DNA from: Clostridium aciditolerans
Lineage (GTDB): Bacteria > Bacillota > Clostridia > Clostridiales > Clostridiaceae
Length of the DNA: 64,000 nucleotides
Reading direction: 5' to 3'
NCBI RefSeq assembly: GCF_016316925.1
Contig: NZ_JAEEGB010000005.1
Span: forward strand, 1-64,000
This document shows, piece by piece, positions 52,649-61,772 of this stretch. The notes beneath the pieces were generated by a model. The model saw only the letters and a program-made list of their open reading frames with translations, did not search any database and was not told the origin of the DNA. The position numbers and the translations under genes are program-made. The first letter of the stretch is position 1, and each line of letters opens with the position of its first letter.

Positions 52649-52972
52649 TTATGCAGTTTTACCCTGCTGATTTTCTTGTTTTTTTCTCTCTACTAATCTT
52701 CCCATATAGAAAGCTAGAACACCTACTCCAATACCTGTCTGTACACAGAAGAGTAGACTCTCAATTTCTCCTGGTAATTCTCCACCAATCCAAGTTTCCA
52801 TAACAGGTGTAAACCAAGGCTTATACTCGGTACCTGTAATCTGGGAAACAACTTGGCTTCCTGCATCATCAGAGCCACCGAATTCAGCACCCTTTAATGT
52901 AAATAATGGTATAATAGCAATCAATGCAGCAATTACTAATAAGATTATGACTTTCTTTTTTGTCTTTGCCAT
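52649..52972 (-). CDS. cbiN: Cobalt ECF transporter small subunit CbiN
   Basis: 107-aa protein with two helices (about 8-26 and 80-98) and an extracytoplasmic loop ('EFGGSDDAGSQVV.. YKPWFTPVMETWIGGELPGEIESLLF'), diagnostic of CbiN. CbiN helps CbiM load Co2+. Its ATG overlaps the cbiM stop by one base. It is the last gene of the operon. Confidence 0.93.
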   Translation of the reverse strand: MAKTKKKVIILLVIAALIAIIPLFTLKGAEFGGSDDAGSQVVSQITGTEYKPWFTPVMETWIGGELPGEIESLLFCVQTGIGVGVLAFYMGRLVERKKQENQQGKTA

Positions 52973-53724
52973 TAGTTTTCACCTCTCTTTAAAAATCCAA
53001 GACCTGTCAATTCAGATTTTGCATATGTTTCAAGACCTATAATAATGACAACAGTCAAAATACCTTCTATAATTGCTAGTGGAAGCTGTGTCGGTGCAAA
53101 TACTGCAAGGAACTTGACTGCAGATGCTGCGATACCACCGTTCTGAGATGGATATGCAAGTGCAAGCTGGATACTAGTTACACAATAGGTAAATAAATCA
53201 CCAATTGCTGCTGCTAGAAAAACTCCTACATGTTTATTTACTTTCAACTTTCCACATAATTTATAAATTCCATAAGAAACTAATGGACCTGCAATAGCCA
53301 TAGAAAATGTATTAGCACCAAGAGATGTTAAGCCGCCATGAGCAAGCAGGATTGCTTGGAAAATAAGTACAATGATACCTAGTATGCTGACTGCAGTTGG
53401 TCCAAATAAAATTGCACCAAGCCCAGTACCAGTCATATGTGAACAACTTCCTGTTACTGATGGAATCTTTAAAGATGAAATTACGAAAATAAATGCACCT
53501 GCCATAGCAAGAATAGTAATGGATTTACGGTTTTCAGACAATGTTTTCTTAATTGATAAGTAACCTGTTACTAAAAATGGAACGCAGATAGCACCCCATA
53601 TAATACAGAATTTTGGTGGAAGATATCCTTCCATAATGTGCATTGCGTTTGCTACGGTCTCTACTCCGAAAGTTAACGCAAAAACTGTCATAATAGCGAC
53701 AATTCTCTTTTCTTTTTGATTCAT
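52972..53724 (-). CDS. cbiM: Cobalt ECF transporter substrate-binding subunit CbiM
   Basis: 250-aa membrane protein. The first 27 aa act as a leader ending 'ANA', so the mature N-terminus would be M28-H29 ('MHIMEGYLPP'), the metal-binding start known in CbiM/NikM. Typical motifs are 'SVTGSCSHMTGTGLGAILFGP' and 'LLAHGGLTSLGANTFSM'. GGGGAG precedes the ATG. It lies between cbiO and cbiN in the riboswitch-controlled operon. Confidence 0.95.
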   Translation of the reverse strand: MNQKEKRIVAIMTVFALTFGVETVANAMHIMEGYLPPKFCIIWGAICVPFLVTGYLSIKKTLSENRKSITILAMAGAFIFVISSLKIPSVTGSCSHMTGTGLGAILFGPTAVSILGIIVLIFQAILLAHGGLTSLGANTFSMAIAGPLVSYGIYKLCGKLKVNKHVGVFLAAAIGDLFTYCVTSIQLALAYPSQNGGIAASAVKFLAVFAPTQLPLAIIEGILTVVIIIGLETYAKSELTGLGFLKRGEN

Positions 53725-53763
53725 TTTATTTCTCCCCTTTATGTTGTTTTGATTTATATTAAT

Positions 53764-54618
53764 CTAAGCTAAAGCACCTAGAAAAGATACCTGTTCTCCA
53801 AGCATTTTCTTAAATTCTTGTGTACTTTTCGGATAGACTTTTGTATCCTCCAGCAGATGTTTCTCTACAAGCAATTCATAAACCTCCAGCATGGTTGGCT
53901 GTTTTAGATTCGCCTGTTTTAAAATTGTCCTGTTTTGGAAAATTTCTAGCGGTGTTCCATCTGCGATAATTTTTCCATGGCAGAATACAAGGACTCTTTC
54001 AGCCCATCTGTATGCGAAATCTACATCATGAGTGGAAATCAGCATTGTTTTACCCTCGGCGCCAAGCTTGTCCAAAACTTCTTCTAATATTAATGCATTT
54101 AAAGGATCCAGTGCTGCTGTTGGTTCATCAAAAATGATAATTTCCGGCTTCATTGCAATGATATCCGCAATGGTAACACGCTTTTTTTCACCGCCACTCA
54201 AATAATGTGGTGGACGATCCTTGAAGTCCGAAATATTCATATATGCCAGTGCTTCCTCAACACGTTCCTGTACTTCCTCTTTTGGAAGCTTTAAATTCAT
54301 TGGCCCAAATCCAACTTCTGCCCTAACTGTGGATGCGATAATTTGATTATCTGCATCCTGAAATACGATTCCGATATTTTTTCGAAGCTCTTTTAAATTC
54401 TTTTTATTAGCAACTGTATCTCGGTAAGTGATTTTTCCCTGTTCTGGTGTAAATACACCGTTAATATTCAAGAAAAATGTAGACTTTCCAGATCCATTGG
54501 AACCGATGACAGCGATTTTCTCACCTTCATAGATATCCACGCTTACACCGTCCAGTGCAGTCTCTCCATTTCCGTAAACATAGTATAGATCTTCAACCTT
54601 TAATATTGGTTTTTCCAT
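53764..54618 (-). CDS. cbiO: Cobalt ECF transporter ATPase CbiO
   Basis: 284-aa ABC ATPase: 'GSNGSGKSTFFLNING', 'GIVFQDADNQIIASTVRAEVGFGPMNL' (Q-loop of ECF ATPases), 'LSGGEKKRVTIADII', 'IIIFDEPTAALDP', 'LISTHDVDFA'. It energises cobalt uptake with CbiQ and CbiM. The C-terminal extension of about 50 aa is common in CbiO. It is 12 bp downstream of cbiQ. Confidence 0.95.
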   Translation of the reverse strand: MEKPILKVEDLYYVYGNGETALDGVSVDIYEGEKIAVIGSNGSGKSTFFLNINGVFTPEQGKITYRDTVANKKNLKELRKNIGIVFQDADNQIIASTVRAEVGFGPMNLKLPKEEVQERVEEALAYMNISDFKDRPPHYLSGGEKKRVTIADIIAMKPEIIIFDEPTAALDPLNALILEEVLDKLGAEGKTMLISTHDVDFAYRWAERVLVFCHGKIIADGTPLEIFQNRTILKQANLKQPTMLEVYELLVEKHLLEDTKVYPKSTQEFKKMLGEQVSFLGALA

Positions 54619-54630
54619 AATTGCTCCTTT

Positions 54631-55530
54631 CTATCTTGTAAAGCCCCAGAGCAGAATCAAAAAAATTATGAATGCTACTGCTGTGACAATCTGTATTGCC
54701 TCTACCTTTTTATCTTCTTCCAAAAATATAAGATCTCCATCATAGCATCTGGCCTCCATAGCATCATAATGAGAGCTTGCCTTTTTCAATGAAACAACCA
54801 GCATATTGCTTGCAATGCTTCCAAATGTATAGCAGGAAGTTTTAAAATTACAGTATCCATGACGGGATTCTGCGGAGTTTTTCATTTTAGTATAAACATC
54901 CATTAAAATAAAAATGTAACGGTAAATGATATTCATCAGTTCTACAATAAGCTTTGGCACATGTGCTTTTCGAAGCACATATATAATCTCGGAGGATGGG
55001 GTTGACAGTATCATCATCTGTAGGGCACTGATAGCTGCAAAAACCTTCAGAATCAAGAAGGTCACTTCCTTAAGTTTTTCCAGAGAAGTAAATACATAGC
55101 AGAAACCAAGATATAAGTTATACTGCCCCATCGGCTGCTTTGAGAAATCAATAGCAATGGTAAATGTGCCAAGGAGGATAAACCCGATTTGAACTGCCAA
55201 TATTGGCAAGTATTCACGTATTGGAAGCTCTCCTTTTACAATGGTTAGATAAGCCATCGCAATAATAACCATGGTAGATACATAAGGGTTATCCAATACA
55301 ATACAAAGAATCAATGTCACAACAGAAAGAGATACTTTAAAAGTAGGATTCCAATGTCTGATTTTAGAAGTATAAGCATAAAAATCAATTGAAAACCCTT
55401 CACCGTGTCTATGTCCGATTCTATGGTGGTGATGATGTGTTTCCCTATGGGTGTGACCATCCCGATGTTCCCATTTAAAGAAAAAGACAGCCATCAAAAA
55501 CATGACACATAAAATAATAATTTTTTCCAT
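54631..55530 (-). CDS. cbiQ: Cobalt ECF transmembrane subunit CbiQ with His-rich N-terminal extension
   Basis: 299-aa CbiQ coupling subunit. Before the standard core there is an extra helix (residues 4-19) and a loop with ten histidines between 22 and 42 ('HTHRETHHHHHRIGHRH'), likely to bind Co2+/Ni2+ or Zn2+ . Coupling helices of the core include 'HVPKLIVELMNIIYRYIFILMD' and 'SAESRHGY'. The start at 55530 follows GAGG closely; the frame is open to 55542. It is the first gene of the operon behind a cobalamin riboswitch. Confidence 0.92.
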   Translation of the reverse strand: MEKIIILCVMFLMAVFFFKWEHRDGHTHRETHHHHHRIGHRHGEGFSIDFYAYTSKIRHWNPTFKVSLSVVTLILCIVLDNPYVSTMVIIAMAYLTIVKGELPIREYLPILAVQIGFILLGTFTIAIDFSKQPMGQYNLYLGFCYVFTSLEKLKEVTFLILKVFAAISALQMMILSTPSSEIIYVLRKAHVPKLIVELMNIIYRYIFILMDVYTKMKNSAESRHGYCNFKTSCYTFGSIASNMLVVSLKKASSHYDAMEARCYDGDLIFLEEDKKVEAIQIVTAVAFIIFLILLWGFTR

Positions 55531-55584
55531 GTCACACCTCATTTAAACTTTTTATTGTTGCATAGAGCTTCTTTAAAATTAAAA

Positions 55585-55616
55585 AAATCCTTTTAACTCA
55601 AGTGTTAAAAGGATTT
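55585..55616 (-). terminator. Riboswitch expression-platform terminator
   Basis: AAATCCTTTTAAC and its exact complement around a 6-nt loop, followed on the minus strand by TTTT and AATTTT. It lies between the cobalamin aptamer and cbiQ, so it would stop the transcript when cobalamin is bound. Confidence 0.85.
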
Positions 55617-55702
55617 CAAAGATAAAATGCTCATTCATAAAATAATACTGAATACATTTTCATTTTAACGCCCCCCCTATCACTCGTAGAGTTTACAGTG
55701 CA

Positions 55703-55865
55703 CAATATAGGCAGGTCTTCTGACTTAAGAATCATTATTTAAATACGCCTTCCCAGTTCCCCAGTGGCTTAATGTATTTAAACTCCTCTATTACAGCTAC
55801 GGGATAGTTCAGGACTTTCACCTGATTCCCTATTAATTAATCCAAATTGATTAAACCTATATTTT
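55703..55865 (-). ncRNA. Cobalamin riboswitch upstream of cbiQOMN
   Basis: Minus-strand landmarks: closing stem AATATAGG/CCTATATT, GGGAATCAGGTGAAA, CCCGTAGCTG, GCCACTGGG and the B12 box AGTCAGAAGACCTGCC. The order and sequences are those of the AdoCbl-type aptamer (Rfam RF00174). It is followed by the terminator at 55585-55616 and controls cobalt uptake. Confidence 0.95.
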
Positions 55866-56008
55866 ACTATTAAGTTTACTTTTAGTTTATATCTATTAGT
55901 AAGTAATGTCAACCGATGTTTTACATATTGTACTAAAATCATGTGTTTTTAGTATAATATAAGAAAAGCATATTTGGTCTCTTATTTTTTTTCATATGCC
56001 TAAATACT

Positions 56009-56980
56009 TTACATAAAAACTCCATTTTGAGTTTTTATATATTCTTCGAGTTGTTCAAGAGAACTTGTTATAAATTCATATACAAAATATTCTGGCTTAA
56101 TATATTCAATAAGATCTTTTACACATTCATCAGTAAAAGGTTCATGCCTGTCTATATTTGATACATGGCTGAATACCTTTTCAAGCATTTCATTAAAACT
56201 CGTATCTTTACACATATCTATTTTATTATTCATTTGTTCTATAACATATTTTCCAGATAAAGAACAATTAAGGTGAAGACCCTTTATGAAAGGTTTCAAT
56301 TCACCTAGATTATTAATGGTGTTTAATAAATATGTAACAGCTTGCCTTTCATCTTTAAGCTGTAAATTTGTATTCATTAAATGTGCTGTATCAAGCATAA
56401 ATCCTTTATTTGAATATTGAACCTTATCTAATAATCTTGCTGCCATATTTTTATCAAGCATAGTAAGACCAGGCCACCATAAGTTTTCAAATAACAATTT
56501 CACATTAGTATTTAAGTCCTTAAAAACTTCATTTATTAGTTCAGCCGCAGCATCTATAACTTCACAGTCGGAGTATGTAAAGTTATAGTTAAATACATGT
56601 TCTAACTGCACATGGGATACATGAAAGACTACATATTCAGCCCCCATCTTATTAGCAACATCTATTTCCTTTTTATAATGTTCTATTATAGTTTCTTTAT
56701 TGATTCCCCCATAAATCTCTTCTATAGTATCTTTATTTTTAAACTGCCTTAGCAGTTCACTTCTATTATCCTTCCAAAAATCAAGCCATACTGGATAGTA
56801 CCTTAAATGTATTCCTTTAACCACTTTTTTAGGCAGAAAATTTTCATTCCAGTTTATAGGGTTTAAAAGTTCAACACCATCTATATCATACTTCTCTAAA
56901 AAACTTGTTAGTTGATTAATGTCATAATTGAACCTTGCAATATCATATTCATACGTAGATAAATTTATAAGCTTTAACAA
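56009..56980 (-). CDS. cbiR: AP-endonuclease-2-superfamily TIM barrel, CbiR-like cobamide remodelling enzyme
   Basis: 323-aa TIM-barrel protein of the xylose isomerase/AP endonuclease 2 fold. Metal-type residues are visible in 'YVVFHVSHVQ', 'LLFENLWWP', 'GFMLDTAHLMNT' and 'GLHLNCSLSG'. CbiR, a member of this superfamily, is known to cleave the lower-ligand loop of cobamides for remodelling. Sitting 20 bp after a cysteine-rich small protein and between two cobalamin riboswitch units supports that role here. TTG start with GGATG upstream. Assignment to CbiR is inferred from fold and context. Confidence 0.7.
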   Translation of the reverse strand: MLKLINLSTYEYDIARFNYDINQLTSFLEKYDIDGVELLNPINWNENFLPKKVVKGIHLRYYPVWLDFWKDNRSELLRQFKNKDTIEEIYGGINKETIIEHYKKEIDVANKMGAEYVVFHVSHVQLEHVFNYNFTYSDCEVIDAAAELINEVFKDLNTNVKLLFENLWWPGLTMLDKNMAARLLDKVQYSNKGFMLDTAHLMNTNLQLKDERQAVTYLLNTINNLGELKPFIKGLHLNCSLSGKYVIEQMNNKIDMCKDTSFNEMLEKVFSHVSNIDRHEPFTDECVKDLIEYIKPEYFVYEFITSSLEQLEEYIKTQNGVFM

Positions 56981-57000
56981 CGCACTCTACATCCTTTTCT

Positions 57001-57249
57001 CTATTTTTTATCTCTATTATTTTTTATTATTCTACCAATAATATGATCATATCCCTTCTCAGAATGTGGTATCATACACTTGCTACAATCTTTAATGCCA
57101 TTTGTATATGTATAATTACCTTGACAATCTTCAAGAAAATAAAGTGCACAATAGCAAAATAGACAATTAAATCTCTCCTTATTCTCTACATTGTGACAGG
57201 GAAAAAATTCACATTCCTTGTGTTGAAAAAATTTATAATTTTCACTCAT
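57001..57249 (-). CDS. Cysteine-rich small domain protein
   Basis: 82-aa protein that is one complete cysteine-rich small domain: 'HKECEFFPCHN', 'FNCLFCYCALYFLEDCQG', 'NGIKDCSKCMIPH'. It has nine cysteines and is probably metal-binding. This domain is often found beside or fused to cobalamin-related genes. GGAGATG precedes the ATG. It forms an operon with the CbiR-like gene. Confidence 0.85.
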   Translation of the reverse strand: MSENYKFFQHKECEFFPCHNVENKERFNCLFCYCALYFLEDCQGNYTYTNGIKDCSKCMIPHSEKGYDHIIGRIIKNNRDKK

Positions 57250-57331
57250 ACTTTCATCTCCTTACTTATTTACATTATATCGCTTTTTTACAAAGATAAT
57301 TAAAATTTAAATTTTGAATTTTTATGTATAC

Positions 57332-57373
57332 AAAAACCCATACAATTTCTAATAGAAAAATATATGGGTTTTT
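57332..57373 (-). terminator. Terminator of the large surface protein gene
   Basis: AAAAACCCATA pairs with TATGGGTTTTT, with a 20-nt loop, ending in T-rich sequence on the minus strand, 15 bp after the stop. Confidence 0.8.
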
Positions 57374-57387
57374 ATATACCTTAAATT

Positions 57388-60231
57388 CTATTTATTTGAA
57401 TCAAGGGGGATATCTACAACATTTGAAATAGGGTTCATATTTTCTAAACTATCACATACAAAGGCTTTCATTTTGTATGTTCCTTCTTTTGGCAGTTTCA
57501 TCATACTAGTTAAAACAGCTGAGTCTCCTTTTTTAATATTGTTCTTTCCACATGCATAACCTGCAAATTTATTATTTTCATCATACAATGCTACCACTAA
57601 TAAACCATCTTGATCTTTATCAGAATTGTTTACAGCTTTTACAGATACTTTGACATCATTACCTAACTTAAAGGTTGAACTTGCATTTAAGTTACTTATC
57701 TCTATTGATGTTGGTTTAGGATTTTGATTTACTTTTTCTTCTGCTGCAGTTAACTTAGCCTTTACTTCATCTTTAATAGAAGCTTTTTTAGCATCGCTGA
57801 GTCCATCATATAAAGCTCTTGCTGCGGCAACTTCTGCTTTGTTATCAGAAGTAATATTTTCTGGCAAAGCTTTTATAGCATTGTTCACAGGCACAGTAGA
57901 ATCTTTAACATCTGTACAATCAAAAATAGAATTTCTTCCTTCATATGCTCTTATAAGAGACTCTAAACCTCTACCCATTTGTGCAGGTTCATAACTATTC
58001 TTCTCTATTTTGGTAGTACCTTTTTCAATATCATAGGATTCTAATGGATCATCTAAAATACTTTTGCCATTTTTAATAAATTTTTTATCAAAGATGTCCA
58101 CATGAGCCATTCCTAGAGTTATATACACCTGAGCATTAGTCCATGGATTACTATACTCATAACTATAGCCTCCATAAAAGAAACCTTTATAGGTTTGAGA
58201 GTTTGAGATTTGATCAAGTCTATGATTCATATTTTGTTTTACATCATAGTACTTGTCTCCTTCTTTTGCATTTGGATTATAGTAAGCTGCAATAGGTTGA
58301 AATCCCATAGTCCACATATCCGGAGCCATATTCTCTAATACTATGGAACCATCAGCACCTTTTGTTCCATTTCCAGGTTTAGCCCACTCATGTATTAAAT
58401 CCTCTAAGTTAATATGATTACCATCCTTTGGAATAGCATAATTATAAGAATTCAATGCAAAAACTGCATACTGATTTTTAAAAATTTGTATTGACACTTT
58501 TAAATAATCATTATTTGAAATAATATCTATTAAATCATAGGCTTCAATATCACGAGGATCATATCCAACAGCAGTAATTGCCAAAACTAATTTTTCCCAC
58601 TCTGTCATCTTTACATCCTGCACAGTTATGCCTGCTGCTTTCATTTTCTTTAATCCATCTCGCACACTTTTAAACCAGTCATCATAATATCCTTGCCTTA
58701 CTCCTTTATAACCAGAACGAGCAGCTGAAAACACACCCCACACATCTGCCATAAATATAATAGTACCTTCTTGTTCTGGAGCTGGAGCTTTATCTCCACT
58801 CCAAGTAAATTCCGGAACAGCTCCTTGTCCAATCTCTAATTTTTTGTAGAGAATATCCTGTGCCTTTTTAGCATTTTCTATCTGCTCTTTTTGCTGCTCT
58901 TTTCTAGGTCCTGGAGCTCCGTTATCTTTAAGTTTAGCAGTGGAAGGTAAAGCTTTACTCAAAACAAATTTATAATCGTCATTTTTAGCATTAGTTAACT
59001 TTACCTTACTTAAATCAAAATTTACAGGTACGTCTCCAATAGTTGGTGCTGAAAAGGTTACATCTCCATCATAAGTAGCAGTAACATTATATTTAGCTAT
59101 TAAAGCTTCATTTTCAGAGGATTCTGCAACTATCTTTATATCTTTTACTTTTGTTTTAAGATTATCTGCTACAGAAAGATTGGTATCATAGGTTTTATCT
59201 TCAGCGGTTATCTGGACATTTACAGGAATTGTAGTTGCTACTTTATTTTCATTTTCTGGATTTAAATAAGGGTAACCATCATTTACAGAAGGATCCATTT
59301 TCCAAGTTTTATCAAAGTCGAAACCTAAAGCTATATAGGTATCTTTATTCTTCATTTCTGCAGTTGTACAACCCTTGGCAATATCTATTGATGAAGTATA
59401 TCCTGATGTATCTTTATCATAAGCACAGTTTTTTATACTTTTATAAGGACTATTGTAAACCATATCACCAATAGGGTTAATAGAATTTTTATCACTTTGG
59501 CCTAGAAATTTTCCACCAAAATAGCAGTGTTCTATTTGATATAAATTTGCAGAAATGCCGTAACTTTTTTGATTATCCGGATATCCATCTCCATCCTCAT
59601 CCGGTACACTACTTTTAAAAGTAATATTGCTGTAACAATCCGATATATCACCGTATATATTCAAACTGGAATCGCCAACTATCCCTGCTACACCAAGTAT
59701 TCCAGTAGTAGTTTCAATTGTACCTGTAGTAGAACAGCGAGTAATTTTACCTTCTGATCGATTAGCAATTAAACCATAATATTTACTACATGGCTCGTAT
59801 TGAATTACAGCATCATAATCTGAAATAACTACATTAGCATCGATTCTAACATTTTCTACCACAGCATCTTTATTAATAAATGCAAATAAACCGGATGCCT
59901 TATCAGTATAACTGCTTATAGTATGAAATTTACCATTAAAGGTACCATTAAAAGTATTTGTATTTGTAAAAGCTTGTAAAGGTTCTGTGGATTTACTTAT
60001 ATCAATGTCCTGAGTTAAAACAACATTTTTACCTGAATAATCTATTCCCTTATCAATATCACTTCGTAATTTATTCAAATCTGCTACAGATGCAACTATG
60101 TAATTTCCTGAGGTATCCATGCTCAATGATGGTGTCAATGCCCCATCAGCTTTAGCACAATATGGTGTAAATATAGTTAGTATAAATACAAGTATCATTC
60201 CTAAACTTAGTGTTTTAGAAAATTTTTTCAT
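57388..60231 (-). CDS. Large secreted protein with transcobalamin-alpha-like barrel
   Basis: 947-aa exported protein. Signal peptide 1-28. A beta-helix/GLUG-like region (about 45-330) carries a 'DEDGDGYPDNQ' calcium motif. A YDG-type domain ('ITAEDKTYDTNLSV') lies at about 340-430. An alpha/alpha-barrel of the prenyltransferase/transcobalamin-alpha type lies at about 455-790 ('WEKLVLAITAVGYDPRDIEAYDLID', 'PWTNAQVYITLGMAHVDIFDKKFIKNGKSILDDPL'). A helical linker and a beta-sandwich follow. GGGGGA precedes the ATG. It follows the DUF4430 protein by 173 bp, under the same riboswitch. No LPxTG or anchor is seen. Confidence 0.75.
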   Translation of the reverse strand: MKKFSKTLSLGMILVFILTIFTPYCAKADGALTPSLSMDTSGNYIVASVADLNKLRSDIDKGIDYSGKNVVLTQDIDISKSTEPLQAFTNTNTFNGTFNGKFHTISSYTDKASGLFAFINKDAVVENVRIDANVVISDYDAVIQYEPCSKYYGLIANRSEGKITRCSTTGTIETTTGILGVAGIVGDSSLNIYGDISDCYSNITFKSSVPDEDGDGYPDNQKSYGISANLYQIEHCYFGGKFLGQSDKNSINPIGDMVYNSPYKSIKNCAYDKDTSGYTSSIDIAKGCTTAEMKNKDTYIALGFDFDKTWKMDPSVNDGYPYLNPENENKVATTIPVNVQITAEDKTYDTNLSVADNLKTKVKDIKIVAESSENEALIAKYNVTATYDGDVTFSAPTIGDVPVNFDLSKVKLTNAKNDDYKFVLSKALPSTAKLKDNGAPGPRKEQQKEQIENAKKAQDILYKKLEIGQGAVPEFTWSGDKAPAPEQEGTIIFMADVWGVFSAARSGYKGVRQGYYDDWFKSVRDGLKKMKAAGITVQDVKMTEWEKLVLAITAVGYDPRDIEAYDLIDIISNNDYLKVSIQIFKNQYAVFALNSYNYAIPKDGNHINLEDLIHEWAKPGNGTKGADGSIVLENMAPDMWTMGFQPIAAYYNPNAKEGDKYYDVKQNMNHRLDQISNSQTYKGFFYGGYSYEYSNPWTNAQVYITLGMAHVDIFDKKFIKNGKSILDDPLESYDIEKGTTKIEKNSYEPAQMGRGLESLIRAYEGRNSIFDCTDVKDSTVPVNNAIKALPENITSDNKAEVAAARALYDGLSDAKKASIKDEVKAKLTAAEEKVNQNPKPTSIEISNLNASSTFKLGNDVKVSVKAVNNSDKDQDGLLVVALYDENNKFAGYACGKNNIKKGDSAVLTSMMKLPKEGTYKMKAFVCDSLENMNPISNVVDIPLDSNK

Positions 60232-60255
60232 CTATATTCCCCCTTGTATACTGAA

Positions 60256-60285
60256 ATAATGGGCTAATTATTATTAGCCCATTAT
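60256..60285 (-). terminator. Intercistronic hairpin
   Basis: ATAATGGGCTAAT and its exact complement around TATT. It lacks a U-run, so it may be an RNA-stability or processing hairpin between the DUF4430 gene and the large gene. Confidence 0.5.
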
Positions 60286-60404
60286 CATACTCTAGTAAAA
60301 CTATTTTTTAAACAAAAATTTGTTTTTAGTATATGTTTGCATATACTTTTAAATGCTATTTTACTTAGTTCAATAATAGATTACTTAAAGCCTTAAACTC
60401 TAAA

Positions 60405-61220
60405 TTATTTTAAATTACCACTTACATCCATATCATCATCAACATCAGCTTGAGAAATTGTTAAATTTTTCAAATCATTTAGTGCATTAGTATAAGCTGC
60501 ATCGGTTTTGTTGCTGTGTTTAGCCATAGCTTTTATTAAAGTTGTTTTGTTTGCTCTTGTGAAGAAAGGTGAAGTATACGCAGCAGTGTTCCAATCATAG
60601 TATCCATCAGCCTTAGTTTGAGTTGGTAAATAAGCATTTAATCCAATATCTGCTCCCATAGCTGCACTGAATTCCCAACGAATTACAGCATCGCTTGGTA
60701 AATCAGCTAATTTTGTATCAGCACTGTAGTAATTACCAGCATTATTATCTGTATTTTGAACTGTAAACATCCATCCAGAAATTCCACTACATTCTTTTTC
60801 TCTTAACCAGTTTGCATCAGTTATAATAGGTTGAGCTGCTGTTGAAGTAAAGACGATACCTTTAGTTGCATCTTTTACATTTTTATAATATTTATAATTT
60901 TTATTAAAAACAGCTTGAGTATCTGAAGTATCTGCAAAACCATTTACATAGTTACCATATCCACTTGAAACTGAACTAACATTAGCAGCACCTGCTGCCT
61001 GTTTTGTAGCATCTAGAATTGTAGAGCTATCATCAAGCGTAACTGCTACTGGCTGTAAAATAGGAGCTTGTCCTAAAACATTTTTCTCAACATCCACATA
61101 AACAGTTTTTGGAGTTCCAGCTGCATGTACACTATTGAAAGTAGATGGTACTACAGCTCCTAAAGTTAATGCTGCCACACATAAAGTAGCAAATAATTTA
61201 TTTTTCATTCTTTTGATCAT
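60405..61220 (-). CDS. Secreted DUF4430 (transcobalamin-beta-like) protein
   Basis: 271-aa exported protein: signal peptide of about 33 aa ending 'VHA', then a DUF4430 domain with 'ILDATKQAAGAANVSS' and 'GISGWMFTVQNTDNN', then a C-terminal helical tail. DUF4430 is the beta domain that covers the corrin in animal intrinsic factor and transcobalamin. AAGGAG precedes the ATG. It is the first gene after a cobalamin riboswitch, followed by the alpha-barrel protein, so a role in extracellular corrinoid binding is likely. Confidence 0.85.
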   Translation of the reverse strand: MIKRMKNKLFATLCVAALTLGAVVPSTFNSVHAAGTPKTVYVDVEKNVLGQAPILQPVAVTLDDSSTILDATKQAAGAANVSSVSSGYGNYVNGFADTSDTQAVFNKNYKYYKNVKDATKGIVFTSTAAQPIITDANWLREKECSGISGWMFTVQNTDNNAGNYYSADTKLADLPSDAVIRWEFSAAMGADIGLNAYLPTQTKADGYYDWNTAAYTSPFFTRANKTTLIKAMAKHSNKTDAAYTNALNDLKNLTISQADVDDDMDVSGNLK

Positions 61221-61381
61221 TTTTACACACTCCTTTGAATTTTATTTGTTTTCCTGCCACTTTGCTTATTTCTCATCATTAGTAGTTTAGGGATGAAGTA
61301 ACTTTTAAATTCTAGCCTTATTAATTCTTATTGATCACCTCCTAGCTTTCTTAGTCAGTGACAATAATAAGTAAATAATAA

Positions 61382-61405
61382 AAAGACCCTCCTTCGAAGG
61401 TCTTT
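61382..61405 (-). terminator. Expression-platform terminator of riboswitch 2
   Basis: AAAGACC and GGGTCTTT stem with TTCGAAGGA inside, followed by TTTTATTATTT on the minus strand. It lies between the aptamer and the DUF4430 gene. Confidence 0.8.
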
Positions 61406-61498
61406 AATTATACGATACGAATACAGCTTTAGTTCAAAAACTAAAATTATGTTATCGCTCGATACTTATCTTTCCCACCGAAAGAACTATATCCATTG

Positions 61499-61668
61499 GT
61501 AACAGGTAGGTCTACTGGCTCGGCATCATCCTACTCCCCATACCTTCCCAAAGGCTTGTACCTTCAGTGGCTATTTCATGAGTTTCGTCTTCCTTACAGC
61601 AGCGGGGGCTGCAGTGGCTTTTAACCACTTTCCCTATTAATTCCCGTGAGGGAAGCCTGCTCCAAATA
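61499..61668 (-). ncRNA. Cobalamin riboswitch upstream of the DUF4430 gene
   Basis: Minus-strand landmarks: AATAGGGAAAGTGGT, AAAGCCACTGC, CCCCCGCTGCTGTAA, GCCACTGAAGG, TTTGGGAAGG and the B12 box GAGCCAGTAGACCTACCTG. It is the second cobalamin aptamer of the locus (RF00174 type) and drives the 61220/60231 gene pair. The 61221-61498 leader also contains AGGAGGTGATC (61333-61343) with no start codon after it. Confidence 0.93.
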
Positions 61669-61772
61669 TTATGAATTTTTCAATTACTATGATACGCCTA
61701 ATTTAAGCATTCGTCAAGATAATTATGGAAATTATTCATATTTTATCATTTTATGTTATATATTGATAGATA

